Below the pieces are notes generated by a model. It was not told the origin of the DNA, searched no databases, and was given only the letters and a program-made list of their open reading frames with translations. Positions 17,329 through 27,300 of a DNA stretch of 36,527 bases are shown piece by piece. A program made the translations under genes and the position numbers. The stretch covers positions 1 to 36,527 of the forward strand of contig JAQUNZ010000021.1 in the NCBI GenBank assembly GCA_028717345.1, in the 5' to 3' direction. The number at the start of each line of letters is the position of its first letter. Position 1 is the stretch's first letter. Source of the DNA: Candidatus Methanoperedens sp. (GTDB lineage Archaea; Halobacteriota; Methanosarcinia; Methanosarcinales; Methanoperedenaceae).

Positions 17329-17487
17329 TTATTCATCAAGGCATTTTACATCTTTCGAGTGGCATTTCGGGCAGCGCACGTTTGTGCCTATGCCCTTGAA
17401 TTTCTTGCCGCAGGCATTGCATTCATATTCGTGCATGTCAGTCCCGCTGCTAAGTTCTACGCCGAACGAATCGCCTACACTGCACAT
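17329..17487 (-). CDS. Small zinc-ribbon protein (52 residues)
   Basis: Minus-strand gene with ATG at 17485-17487 and TAA at 17329-17331. The product has CNACGKKF (Cys23, Cys26) and CPKCHSKDVKC (Cys39, Cys42, plus Cys49), a two-knuckle zinc ribbon of rubredoxin/FmdB type. The start is well supported by AAAGGAGGTG a few bases upstream on the minus strand. It lies tail to tail with the FAD/CCG oxidoreductase, leaving six bases between the stops. Function unknown; proteins like this are often regulators or metal carriers. Confidence 0.75.
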   Translation of the reverse strand: MCSVGDSFGVELSSGTDMHEYECNACGKKFKGIGTNVRCPKCHSKDVKCLDE

Positions 17488-17635
17488 AGCACCTCCTTTT
17501 TCGTTATATTACAGGTGTTCCCAAATTATAATCATTTTTCATGCTATTTCTACTTTTTCCAGACGATGTTATCGCAGGGATAGAAACTTGACTTCGCCAG
17601 TTAGCCTATAAAAGGGAAGCTACATTTCAGAAGTT

Positions 17636-17962
17636 TTGGTGAAAACTTTGCGTGAAAATGTAACATTCCCTATAGGCAATATTGTAATGCTCGACAGAAT
17701 TCAAAAAGATTATGGTTACTTCGATTTTATGTTTGGTAATCTGAATCTTGAATCAGTTGCGAAACGGTTCAAGGAAGTTGTTCTTGAAACCAGGATAATA
17801 AAACTCCCTTCGGGTGAACCTGCTAAATTGAGGATCGAGATCGTCGACGGGAGTTTTGCGGATATATGGCTTTCAGCTTCTGGTAAATATTCATATCATT
17901 ACGCAAATGCTTTCATTTTCTGCATTACTAAATCATTATCAAAAAAAGCCATGCAGGAATGA
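17636..17962 (+). pseudogene. Truncated small toxin-like ORF (TumE/DUF6516-type pattern)
   Basis: Up to 108 codons from TTG 17636 (GTG 17639 or an internal ATG are alternatives). The segment RIEIVDGSFADIWLSASGKYSYHYA resembles the DGSxxDIW...YxYHW core of small TumE-like toxins. In that family the next element is a 'RxDNxPH' motif, but here the frame turns into unrelated sequence (AFIFCITKSLSKK) that overlaps the last 35 bases of the convergent ATPase gene. I read it as a gene whose 3' end was lost. The family assignment is by pattern memory only and could be wrong. Confidence 0.4.
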
Positions 17963-19271
17963 AAATAATATATCCATCATCTCGCAGGAGGTCCTTTGTT
18001 ATTACAAGCCCGCGGGTCTTAAACTCTTCGCAGAAATTTAATAATCCCTTTATATCCTTTTTCCCAATATTATCAGAATATTTGACTTCTATCGGAATTA
18101 CCTCTTTTTTCAAAGTTATCACTATATCGACTTCATTCCGAGTCCTGTCAAGCCAGTAAAATATCCTGGGAAATAACTCTCGTTTTTTCAGGGAAAGCAT
18201 GTGGAAAAAAACAATGTTCTCGATGATCTTTGTTTTTTCAAGGTCATCTATTTCCTTCAAAAGAAGGGAATTCCGAAGCCCGCAGTCCACAAAATACAAT
18301 TTTTTTTCCTTTCTTGTGGAAATTACCTGTTTTTTTGAGTACAGATAAGCGGTATATATCAAAAAGCACTCCTCAAGATATGAAATATAATTCTTGACCG
18401 TGTCTACCTTTATATTGAGAATATCGGCAAATGCAGAATAGCTTATTCTCTGGGACATATGATCTGAAAGAAGGTCTGCCAGGTCGCTCAAAATTCTCGG
18501 TTCTTTTATGTCCTTCAGGTCAAGGATATCCCTGTTTATCGTAAGGGTTTTATACAGTTTTAAGACTTCGTAAGCCCTCTCAATATCTTTTATGTCAAAA
18601 ACTTCGGGAAAACCTCCTTTTAAGATATATTCATCAAGCTTGATGATCAGGTCATTTTTTTCAAGTAACAATTCATCATGCACTCTCTTGATGCCGCTGA
18701 AATTTCCAAAATCTGCGCTCATTGCCCTGCCTGTGAACTCAGAAAATTTTAGCGGCAGTATTAAATGAAAATTTATCCGTCCGAGCAGGCTTTCACCGCC
18801 GCCTTTTAAGATTCTCAAAGAAGATGAGCCTGAGACTATGAATTTTATTTTTAACCCCATGTCATGCCAGTATTTTATGATATTACTCCAGTCATCAAGC
18901 TTATGGATTTCATCCAGAAAAATATATGTTTTTTCGGACAATATGTCAATGGGCTCCCTGATCATGGTGTTTGAGAAATCCCTGATAGCTTCATCGAAAT
19001 TATGCTCTAAATTAAGGCGTATCTTGGGATTATCGAATGATATGAACAATATATTTCTTTCACTCACGCCCTTTTTGAGCAGATGTCCTATAAGCTCATA
19101 CATGAGCGTTGTTTTGCCTGATCTCCTGGGCCCTAAAAGGCAGGTGATTTTCTTTTCTTCAAGTTCGTCTTTGAGTGAATCGAATTCAGAGCGCCTGATA
19201 TTGCCCAGTTTTGACTCACTGACGCGTTTAGTTTTCCACCAGGGGTTCTGGATTATTATCTCTTCCAGCAT
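17928..19271 (-). CDS. AAA ATPase of the DUF4143 family
   Basis: 447 residues. N-terminal P-loop domain (AAA_14 type): Walker A GPRRSGKTT (47-55), Walker B YIFLDEIHKL (116-125), arginine-rich sensor region SGSSSLRILKGG. A winged-helix segment follows, then a C-terminal DUF4143 domain with WLDRTRNEVDIVI and IPIEVKY, the D...E-x-K pattern of PD-(D/E)XK nuclease folds. This is a very common archaeal family, often multi-copy and linked to mobile regions, with no settled function. It is flanked by a truncated toxin-like gene and a 409-base empty stretch. Start ATG 19269-19271; no strong ribosome binding site. Confidence 0.88.
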   Translation of the reverse strand: MLEEIIIQNPWWKTKRVSESKLGNIRRSEFDSLKDELEEKKITCLLGPRRSGKTTLMYELIGHLLKKGVSERNILFISFDNPKIRLNLEHNFDEAIRDFSNTMIREPIDILSEKTYIFLDEIHKLDDWSNIIKYWHDMGLKIKFIVSGSSSLRILKGGGESLLGRINFHLILPLKFSEFTGRAMSADFGNFSGIKRVHDELLLEKNDLIIKLDEYILKGGFPEVFDIKDIERAYEVLKLYKTLTINRDILDLKDIKEPRILSDLADLLSDHMSQRISYSAFADILNIKVDTVKNYISYLEECFLIYTAYLYSKKQVISTRKEKKLYFVDCGLRNSLLLKEIDDLEKTKIIENIVFFHMLSLKKRELFPRIFYWLDRTRNEVDIVITLKKEVIPIEVKYSDNIGKKDIKGLLNFCEEFKTRGLVITKDLLRDDGYIIFIPAWLFLIMI

Positions 19272-19680
19272 AATTCCAATATAGAGTATATGTTATAGAT
19301 ATAACTTTCCATTATAAAGTAAATGTTCATCGCTTTTTATCGTACTTCCTCTGCGCCGCCCATAGCGCAGGCACATCCTTGCTCCTCACATCGCTCGTGA
19401 GCCTCTTCCTTATCCTCACCAGCGCCGGCGTATTTATCGCAACCCCTGATATTATTGCCCTGCCCCTTCGCAAGCGAAGGAAGCTCTGAAATCAGCTCCC
19501 TGCTCGCGCTACATTCAAGGTAAAGAATTACTTGAGAAGAACAGGTCATGCAAAATATGGGTATCGAAAATTTCAGTATCAACAAGGTGTAATTATCCCC
19601 ACTTTTATTGTAACACTTTCGCCCCGCGCATACCACACTCTTTTTATCCCATACAAACAATACCCGTACAGGAAGGTCTA
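19272..19680. other. Intergenic stretch without a recognisable gene
   Basis: 409 bases between the divergent ATPase and sbcD genes. Near the ATPase it is AT-rich and should hold that gene's promoter. The middle (19340-19500) is GC-rich, with an AGCGCCGGCG core resembling the other GC islands and a perfect 7-base inverted repeat (CCTTCGC/GCGAAGG) at 19465-19480. GGAAGGTC at 19672-19679 serves as the sbcD ribosome binding site. A minus-strand frame of 139 codons crosses it but has implausible composition. Confidence 0.5.
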
Positions 19681-20880
19681 ATGCGCATACTCCACACATC
19701 CGACTGGCACATAGGTCACAAGATATACGAACGCAGCAGAATAGACGAACACACAAACTTCCTTAACTGGCTTCTCAAAACCATCACTGAAAAAAAAGTG
19801 GAAGTCCTCCTTGTATCAGGCGACATATTCGACTCATCGATCCCTTCGGCAGAAGCGACCGATATATACTACCAATTCCTCCATGACCTTTACACCCGGA
19901 CAGGCGCCCATGCGGTCATAATAGCAGGCAATCACGACTCAGCCGTGCGCCTTGCAGCCCCTAAAGAATTCCTGAAAATGGCTGGCATACACGTAATAGG
20001 AGGTTTTCGAGAATCGCCAAAAGAATGTGTTGTATCATTCACTAAAAACGGTGAAACTGCCTCATTTGCAGCCGTACCCTACCTTAACGAAGGCGACATT
20101 CTCTCTCATGTATCACTGGAAGGCGAAGTAGAACGTAACCAGAGGTACAGGGAAGCTGTTAAAAAAATATACACAGAGTGCATGTCATCCATGCCTGATG
20201 ACAGCATAAAGATACTGATGGGACATTTTTTCATGCAGGGAATCGAAGGCAGCGGCACCGAACGGTTTACAACTGTCGGGGATACGCAGCCCATACGGAC
20301 AGGCGACCTGCCTGAAGGCGCTGATTACATAGCTCTAGGTCACCTTCACCGCCCTCAGCATATAACAGGCAACGGCTGTCCCATAATATATCCTGGCTCA
20401 CCCATACCCATGAGCTTTAAGGAGGCAGAATACGAGAAAAAAGTATTCATAATAGACACAGACGGCACCGGAACATGCAGTGTTGGTGCCATCCCGGTGC
20501 CAGTATTCAGGGAGCTTGTCAGGGTTGAGATGACATTAGAAGATGTACTTAATTCTGCCAGTTTCGGGAACTGGAAGGACAAATACATTGAAGTCAGGGT
20601 CAGGCTGGAAAAACCCGAGGTTGGTTTAGGTGACAGGATTCGTCAGGCATTTGACAGCAGGGGAGGCAGGGTTCTGGTCGTGGAATCCGTATTGTCTGAC
20701 CGGGAAGATGGCGAATCCATATCCGCGAGTGATATTCAATCCCGCTCACCTGCCGATATGTTCAAGGACTTCTTCAATGAAAAATATGGGGAAAACACTA
20801 CGCCTGACGATCTTGATGAACTGCTTAAGACGTTTAACGAATTAATAGAAATCAGTAATAGACAGGAGCGTGAGCCTTGA
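19681..20880 (+). CDS. sbcD: DNA double-strand-break nuclease SbcD/Mre11 family
   Basis: 399 residues. Calcineurin-like phosphoesterase motifs in order: TSDWHIG (Asp8, His10), SGDIFD (Asp48), AGNHDS (Asn84, His85), MGHFF and LGHLHRPQ. These bind two Mn ions for 3'-5' exonuclease and endonuclease activity at DNA ends. A C-terminal capping/SbcC-binding domain follows, ending in a helical tail. It is closer to bacterial SbcD than to canonical archaeal Mre11 in its start and overall length. The start is supported by GGAAGGTC. It overlaps sbcC by four bases, so the two are made together as a complex. Confidence 0.92.
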   Translation: MRILHTSDWHIGHKIYERSRIDEHTNFLNWLLKTITEKKVEVLLVSGDIFDSSIPSAEATDIYYQFLHDLYTRTGAHAVIIAGNHDSAVRLAAPKEFLKMAGIHVIGGFRESPKECVVSFTKNGETASFAAVPYLNEGDILSHVSLEGEVERNQRYREAVKKIYTECMSSMPDDSIKILMGHFFMQGIEGSGTERFTTVGDTQPIRTGDLPEGADYIALGHLHRPQHITGNGCPIIYPGSPIPMSFKEAEYEKKVFIIDTDGTGTCSVGAIPVPVFRELVRVEMTLEDVLNSASFGNWKDKYIEVRVRLEKPEVGLGDRIRQAFDSRGGRVLVVESVLSDREDGESISASDIQSRSPADMFKDFFNEKYGENTTPDDLDELLKTFNELIEISNRQEREP

Positions 20881-23800
20881 AGATACTTTCCCTGCGCCTC
20901 AAGAACATCAACAGTTTCAGGGACGTAGTGCCTCTTGATTTCGAAGACGAGCCGCTGTCAAGCTCCTCACTTTTTGCCATAACAGGTCCTACGGGTTCAG
21001 GCAAGACAACACTCCTTGATGCCATAAGCGTAGCATTATACAACAAAACACCGCGCCTTGACGGTAACGGGAACAAAAGCCCGGCGAATCTTCTCAGCCA
21101 GGGAGCAGATGAGGGGTTTGCAGAGGTTGTATTCAGCGTTAATGGATCGCGGTATCTTGCCGAATGGCGGGCAAAACGGAAAAAGAACGGTGAGATTAAA
21201 ACCGAAGTGAAATTAACCAGCCATGATACTGGGAAGCTAATAACAAGCAGAGGTAAAGGAAAAGGCAAGCAGGACATGGCTGGAATGTCAGTCGAGGAAG
21301 CCGTTTCAAAAATACTCGGTATAGATTTTGTCGCATTCAAGCGTTCCATCCTGCTTGCACAGGGGGAGTTCGCCTCTTTCCTGAAAGCTGATGCCGAGAA
21401 CAAGCGCGAGATACTTGAAGCCACAACAGGCATGAGCATTTATGAGCTTTTGAAAGATACCCTGAACCAGCAGGTCAAACAGGTAACAAGCGCGTACGAA
21501 ATTGCAGGGGCTGGACTGGAAGGCATACAAGCGGTCACCCCGGAGCAAATTGAAGCGGTCTGTGTTGAACTGGAATCGGTTGAGGAAAAACTCCGTAAAC
21601 TTGGTGAGGCAAAGGCTGTTCTTGAAAAGGAAAAAGAAACAGAGCAAAGACGCACTGATGCACACGGGAAACTTCTGGAAAACAGGAAACAACAGCAGTT
21701 GCTCCAATCAAAGAAAGAGGAAATCGAAAATATCAAGCGCGAGATAGAACTGGCGGATAAAGCAGCAGGTATCCGTTCTGAAATGGATTCCTATTCTTCG
21801 CAAAAGGAACAGCTTGAAAATCTGAGGTCGCAGCAAGTTGAAGTTAAAAAAGAAGTAGAAGAAACCGAAAAAGGTTTTGTCTCTGCAAAATCCGAATACG
21901 AAAGCCAGAAAGCGGACTTTGAAAAAGCAAAAATTGAGGCTGATGGGAAAAGAAAGGCATACGATGAGGCATCAAACCTTGAAACAAAAAGTAAGGAACT
22001 TCTTGGTGAAGCAGGAAAAAAATACACGGAAGCCGACTCAGTCCAGAAAAAAGTAAGACAGGTTGATAATGCGATCCGGCAGAAAAAAGACGAAATTTCA
22101 GCGCTTGAAAAAGCATCAGCCGCTGCAAATGAATTCCTTGAAAATAATCCACTGCCCGAAAACCCTGAAAACGTTCTTGCAAAGGCTTCGGAAACAGCAA
22201 CAGTTATCAGGGAAAAGAAAAAAACCCTTGTTGATAGAAAAGGTTCCCTTAAAAAGACAGTATCTGAAATTAAGGAACTTGATGATGAATTTGAAGAACT
22301 CAATAAGAAATCAAAATTATTACTCACAAAAAAAAGCGAGAATCTCTCAAAACTTGAAAATAACAGGACAACTCTGGAACCTCTAATCAGTGAAGGAGAT
22401 TCAGAATATTGGCGAAAAATCAAATCGGCATGGAGTGAGCTTCAGGCTGCTGGAAGCAAATTCACAGAACAATACGAAACCCTTTATCGGTTATTTAATA
22501 CTGAAGCGCCAGCAGGTTCACAGAAAGAGTTCATTGACATGCTCAACCTCTATAAAGAAAAAACAGAACGGCTGGCTCTTGAAATAGCAGCAGCAGAGGA
22601 AAAGGTGAAACGCTGTGAAGCAGAGGAAAAACTGGTCTCTATCACCCATCAGGCTGTTATCATGCGCATTGAACACTTAAAAGATGGAGCCCCCTGTCCC
22701 GTATGCGGCTCTGACAACCATCCGTGGTCAGGAAAAACCGAGTATGATACTGAAGAATGGATTGCGAAATCGCGCGAAAACGTGGAAAATGCAAGAGCAG
22801 AATTTGATAACCTGGCAGAAAAACGTAACGAAACGCTTCAGGAACTCTCAGAGATCTCAAGGAAAAAAACAGTTGAATGCGAGAAAATAATCGGGCAAAT
22901 CGAACTCCTGTTGAAAGAAAAGACATGCGTTGAAAATGACCTTAAACTTGTTGGGCAGCATGAAGAGGCAAACATCTCACAGGTTGACTCTTTGAATCGC
23001 CATAAGGAAAAGCTGAGTGAAGAAAAACAAGGACTTGATGAAGGAATAGAAGCGCTGGAAGGTGAAATAAATGAGGAAAGGTCGGTTTTCACAGAACTCA
23101 TGCCTCCTGCTTTCAGTAGCGAGTCAACAGATTCAGCCCTTGCAAAATTCAGGACACTTATTTCAACAGCCAGAAAGCACGCCAGGGAACTTGAAACGAA
23201 CAAACATAATATTTCAGCGTGCGAGAGGTCTATTCAGGAAAACAGCGAGCGGTTAAAAGAGGAAACTGAACGGTTAAATACGTTACTGGAATCTGCAAAG
23301 CAGTATGAGGATGAGGGGAATAAACTCAGTGTGCAGGCTCTTGAAATGACAGACGGAATTGGTGCGGATAGTGCAAGAAGTGCCCTTGCCGCACATCTTG
23401 AGACAATGGAGACACGGTACAATAACCTGAGGGAGAAGTATAATGATAGTAAAGATACGCTTACAAGAAGTGAAGAGAAATTACGCGGGATAGAAACCGA
23501 GGTTATGAGATCATCTGGGAAACTTGATAAGGCACAATTGAAGTACATGAAAGCGCTTGGCTCCTCAGGCTTTGCTTCCATAGATGAACATATATCCGCA
23601 TTTCGTGAACCAGCATGGCAGGAGCAAAATAAACAGGTTATCGAAAAGTATGAAAAAGAAGTTCATGCCACAGGGGAGAATATTAAAACACATGAATCAG
23701 TGTTTGCCGAAAAGCCCTATGCTCCTGATGAACTTCGAGATATTATTGAAAGGGAAAATGCACTTATTAAATCCATCAATGAAAGCATTTCCGTTAAAGG

Positions 23801-24380
23801 CGGAATGCTGAAACATATCGAAACCCTGACTGAAAACCTGAATAAAATACAGGAGCAGGAGAAAGAACTTGAATCTATTCGGAAAGAAATGGAACGGTGG
23901 CAGAAACTGGAAGAAGTTATGCCAGCCAACAGCCTCAGGGACTTTGCTTTAAAGACAATGTTTGACCTTCTCATCAGGTTTGCCAACCGCCAGCTCTCGG
24001 ACATCACTTCACGATATACCCTCAAGGCTGTAGATATGCGGAACATGGTCGTAATAGACCGCTGGAATGCGGGCGAGGAACGACCTGTTGAAACTCTCTC
24101 AGGGGGCGAGTCATTCCTTGTTAGCCTGTCGCTTGCTCTGGCATTATCCGAGTTGAGCAAAGGACGATCCAGGGTTGAGTCGCTGTTCCTTGACGAGGGA
24201 TTCGGGACTCTTGATCCCGAAACCCTTGATGCTGCACTGTGCGCGCTTGAGAGCCTTCGGCTTTCAGGAAGGACGATCGGGGTGATCAGCCATATTGACC
24301 AGCTCACACGGCGCATACCTGTAAGGATAGAGGTCAGGAAGACAGGCAACGGTACATCAAAAATTAATGTGAGGGGATAA
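20877..24380 (+). CDS. sbcC: SbcC/Rad50-family ATPase
   Basis: 1,167 residues, the expected length. N-terminal half-ATPase with Walker A GPTGSGKTT (37-45). A long heptad-rich coiled coil runs from ~190 to ~1000 and is interrupted by the zinc hook CPVCGS (Cys607, Cys610), which dimerises two molecules. The C-terminal half has the ABC signature LSGGESFLVSLSLALALSE (~1073-1091) and Walker B LFLDEGFGTLD (~1103-1113). Translation seems to start at a TTG overlapping the sbcD stop (TTGA), with AGGAGCG upstream; no ATG or GTG is better placed, and the N-terminal MKILSLRLKNINSF matches the family. It tethers DNA ends and drives the SbcD nuclease. Confidence 0.93.
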   Translation: MKILSLRLKNINSFRDVVPLDFEDEPLSSSSLFAITGPTGSGKTTLLDAISVALYNKTPRLDGNGNKSPANLLSQGADEGFAEVVFSVNGSRYLAEWRAKRKKNGEIKTEVKLTSHDTGKLITSRGKGKGKQDMAGMSVEEAVSKILGIDFVAFKRSILLAQGEFASFLKADAENKREILEATTGMSIYELLKDTLNQQVKQVTSAYEIAGAGLEGIQAVTPEQIEAVCVELESVEEKLRKLGEAKAVLEKEKETEQRRTDAHGKLLENRKQQQLLQSKKEEIENIKREIELADKAAGIRSEMDSYSSQKEQLENLRSQQVEVKKEVEETEKGFVSAKSEYESQKADFEKAKIEADGKRKAYDEASNLETKSKELLGEAGKKYTEADSVQKKVRQVDNAIRQKKDEISALEKASAAANEFLENNPLPENPENVLAKASETATVIREKKKTLVDRKGSLKKTVSEIKELDDEFEELNKKSKLLLTKKSENLSKLENNRTTLEPLISEGDSEYWRKIKSAWSELQAAGSKFTEQYETLYRLFNTEAPAGSQKEFIDMLNLYKEKTERLALEIAAAEEKVKRCEAEEKLVSITHQAVIMRIEHLKDGAPCPVCGSDNHPWSGKTEYDTEEWIAKSRENVENARAEFDNLAEKRNETLQELSEISRKKTVECEKIIGQIELLLKEKTCVENDLKLVGQHEEANISQVDSLNRHKEKLSEEKQGLDEGIEALEGEINEERSVFTELMPPAFSSESTDSALAKFRTLISTARKHARELETNKHNISACERSIQENSERLKEETERLNTLLESAKQYEDEGNKLSVQALEMTDGIGADSARSALAAHLETMETRYNNLREKYNDSKDTLTRSEEKLRGIETEVMRSSGKLDKAQLKYMKALGSSGFASIDEHISAFREPAWQEQNKQVIEKYEKEVHATGENIKTHESVFAEKPYAPDELRDIIERENALIKSINESISVKGGMLKHIETLTENLNKIQEQEKELESIRKEMERWQKLEEVMPANSLRDFALKTMFDLLIRFANRQLSDITSRYTLKAVDMRNMVVIDRWNAGEERPVETLSGGESFLVSLSLALALSELSKGRSRVESLFLDEGFGTLDPETLDAALCALESLRLSGRTIGVISHIDQLTRRIPVRIEVRKTGNGTSKINVRG

Positions 24381-27300
24381 TGGATTACAGGGAACTGATT
24401 ACAGGATTGAAAGGAAAGCAAAAAGACGCTGTGGAACATACGGGCGGACCACTGCTGATTCTTGCAGGTGCAGGCACGGGAAAGACAACAACGATCACAG
24501 CTAAAATTGCATATCTTATAAAAGAAAAAGGAATTGACCCGGCTTCGGTTCTTGCCCTTACATTCTCAAAAGAGGCGGCAGGGCACATGAAGAAAAAAGT
24601 TGAAAACCTTCTTGGCGGTGCATCGGAAGTTCATGTAAGCACATTCCATTCATTTTGTTCCGAAATAATAAGGGAAAATGCAGAAAAATGCGGCGTGACA
24701 CACGATTTCTCGATTCTTGAAGACGTGGATACAGCCATTATGCTTCATAGTGACCCTGGCGTTGACGTGAAGGATGCAACCCTTTTCTCAAACACTATTT
24801 CAAAAGCAAAAGACCTGAATATTACCATTGAAAAAATGAATGAATTCCTCGGCGAGAAAAAACAATTGCTACTTGAACTGGAACCTGATGAGAGAAAGTG
24901 GGAGCATGCGTTTCATGAAAATACAATACGTCTTAACACTTTCCACCTGCTTTCCGATACCGAGAAAAAATCGCGCAAACAGGATAAACAGGACTGGATT
25001 TCCTTTATCGAAGAGTATTCGGAATACACAAGGTACAACAACCTTATCCATGCATGGCTTCGGTACGAGAAACGCAAAAAACTTCGAAACGCCTTTGATT
25101 ACGGCGACCTGAACAAAAAAGCACTTGAGTTCCTGAATACCTATGGCGCCGAATCGCTCACCAGCAGGTACAGGTACATTATCATAGATGAATTCCAGGA
25201 TACAAATTATGTCCAGTTCGAACTTATAAAACTCCTTGCAGGCACTGAGAGGAATGTAACTGTTGTTGCTGATCCAAACCAGACAATCTATGCTTTCAGG
25301 GGTGCATATACCAACAATATACAGGAGTTCATAAAATATTTTAACATCCCGGCTGAAGATATTGTTTCCCTTGATCTCAGTTTCCGCTCAACCAATAAAA
25401 TCCTCAGGGTTTCCCATGAATTGATTCGGAAAAACTATTCTGAAAATGATATGGGTATGTGCATACAGCTTCACAACCACAAAGGTGAAGAGGGCAGCAA
25501 CGTCACTGTTTCGCTGGCAGTGGATGAGAATGAAGAAGCACGGTACATTGTCGAGAAAATAGAGGAATGCCTCAATGACGGCATCAAACAATCTGACATT
25601 GCAGTGCTGTACCGCACCCATGCACAGGGGCGAAGGATAAGGCAGGCGCTTGAAAGGAGGGGGCACAGCGTAAGAGTAAAAGATGACACCGATTTCCTGA
25701 AACAACCTGAAATCAAGACTACACTTTCATACCTGTATGTTCTTGACAATATCACAAACCCGAAAGCACGTGGCACCGAGGCATGGTGGCGGCTTGTACA
25801 CTATAACCATACACTTGATACATCGGATTCTATCAGGATTGGCGAGTACCTGAAACGGCAAAGGGTTTCATTCCAGGAGGCGATTTACAACCATCTTGAA
25901 AATCTTGGGCTTTCTGATAATGGAAAAAGGGCGATAACACAGATGAAGGAGCGGTTTGACAGGCTCAAGGAAAAACTCGTGCTTGATGTTTCAAAAATTG
26001 TTATCGAGGTGCTGGATGCATCGGGACTCAGCCGTCGTTTTACCGATGAATTCACAAAAGAAGGACGTGAAGCCCTGATGAATCTTCGCAACCTGCACGA
26101 AATGGCAGTGAAATTCGAAAAGTTCCAGGGCAGGGAAGGAAAAGAACTGGGTAAGTTCATTGCATACCTTGAGATACTGGATGAGATGGGGAATAACCCG
26201 TCAAGCGCCAGGATTGTGGATGATGATGCAATAAACCTGATGACAATCCATTCGTCAAAGGGGCTGGAGTTCAGGATAGTTTTTTTGACGAATATGGCAA
26301 AAGACAGGTTCCCCCTGTTTCGCGGAGGTGCGGAACCGCTAATCCCTGAGGAACTGATGGAGCATTACCGTGACATAATGCAGCAGGAGTTCATCTCTAA
26401 ATCAAAACGCTTGAATGCGATCCGGGAGAGGAAGCGGGAAATAAAACTGGAAGAAGAGCGGAGATTGTGTTATGTTGCTATGACACGCGCAGGTGAAAAA
26501 CTGTTCATGACTTTTGCCTCGCAGTACGACGGCAGGGAGCGGCTTCCGTCTGAGTTCCTTGCTGACATCGGGATAGTAGGTGGTGAAATGGATATTGCCT
26601 CAGGTTCGGGTGATATTACGTTTATTGTTGATGATGGAATTAAGGCAAAGGACATCATTAACGATAGTGAGCTTGAACGTATTAAAGCACATATTAAAAA
26701 ACTTGTGGTGGAGTCGCTTGATTCGGGTAATTTCGAGGAGAATCTCGGACACCTGCTGACATACCATGCGTTGAAGGAGGGCAATGAAATTGATTATCTT
26801 GATACCATAAACCGCAATTGGGCGCAGCTTAATCCCTCGGAAAAGGTAGCGGAAATTCTCAAGCGAAACCAAAACGGGGAAGGTTTGCCTGTGCCGGAAG
26901 ACATCGTATTTAGCGTTTCTTCGATTAACACTTATAACAAATGTCCCAGGATGTACGAACTCCAGGTTGTACTTGGCATACCAACGCGGGATATGGAAAC
27001 GCCTGACAGCGCCTTGAATACAGGAAAGTTTGTCCACAAGGTTGCAGAAGTTGCGGTAAAGATGAAAATATCGACAAGAGAGGAGTTGGATGATATTGTC
27101 CGCTCCTTAACCGGGGAGGATAAATGGAAATGGGTAGATACGGAAAAAGCAAAGCCCCTGCTTGATGTTTTCTGGGCGCGCAACAGGGATAGGATTAACA
27201 ACAACCTGATGGTTGAGAAGAAGTTTACTGTACCGCTGGGTGAGTACCAGTTCAAGGGTTTCATTGACAGGATTGACCTGATACCAGACAGAGAGCGGGA

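Noticed and set aside
19337-19756. Minus-strand open frame of 139 codons before sbcD.
   Set aside because: Overlaps the well-supported start of sbcD, has an implausible Cys/Val-rich beginning and no recognisable motif.
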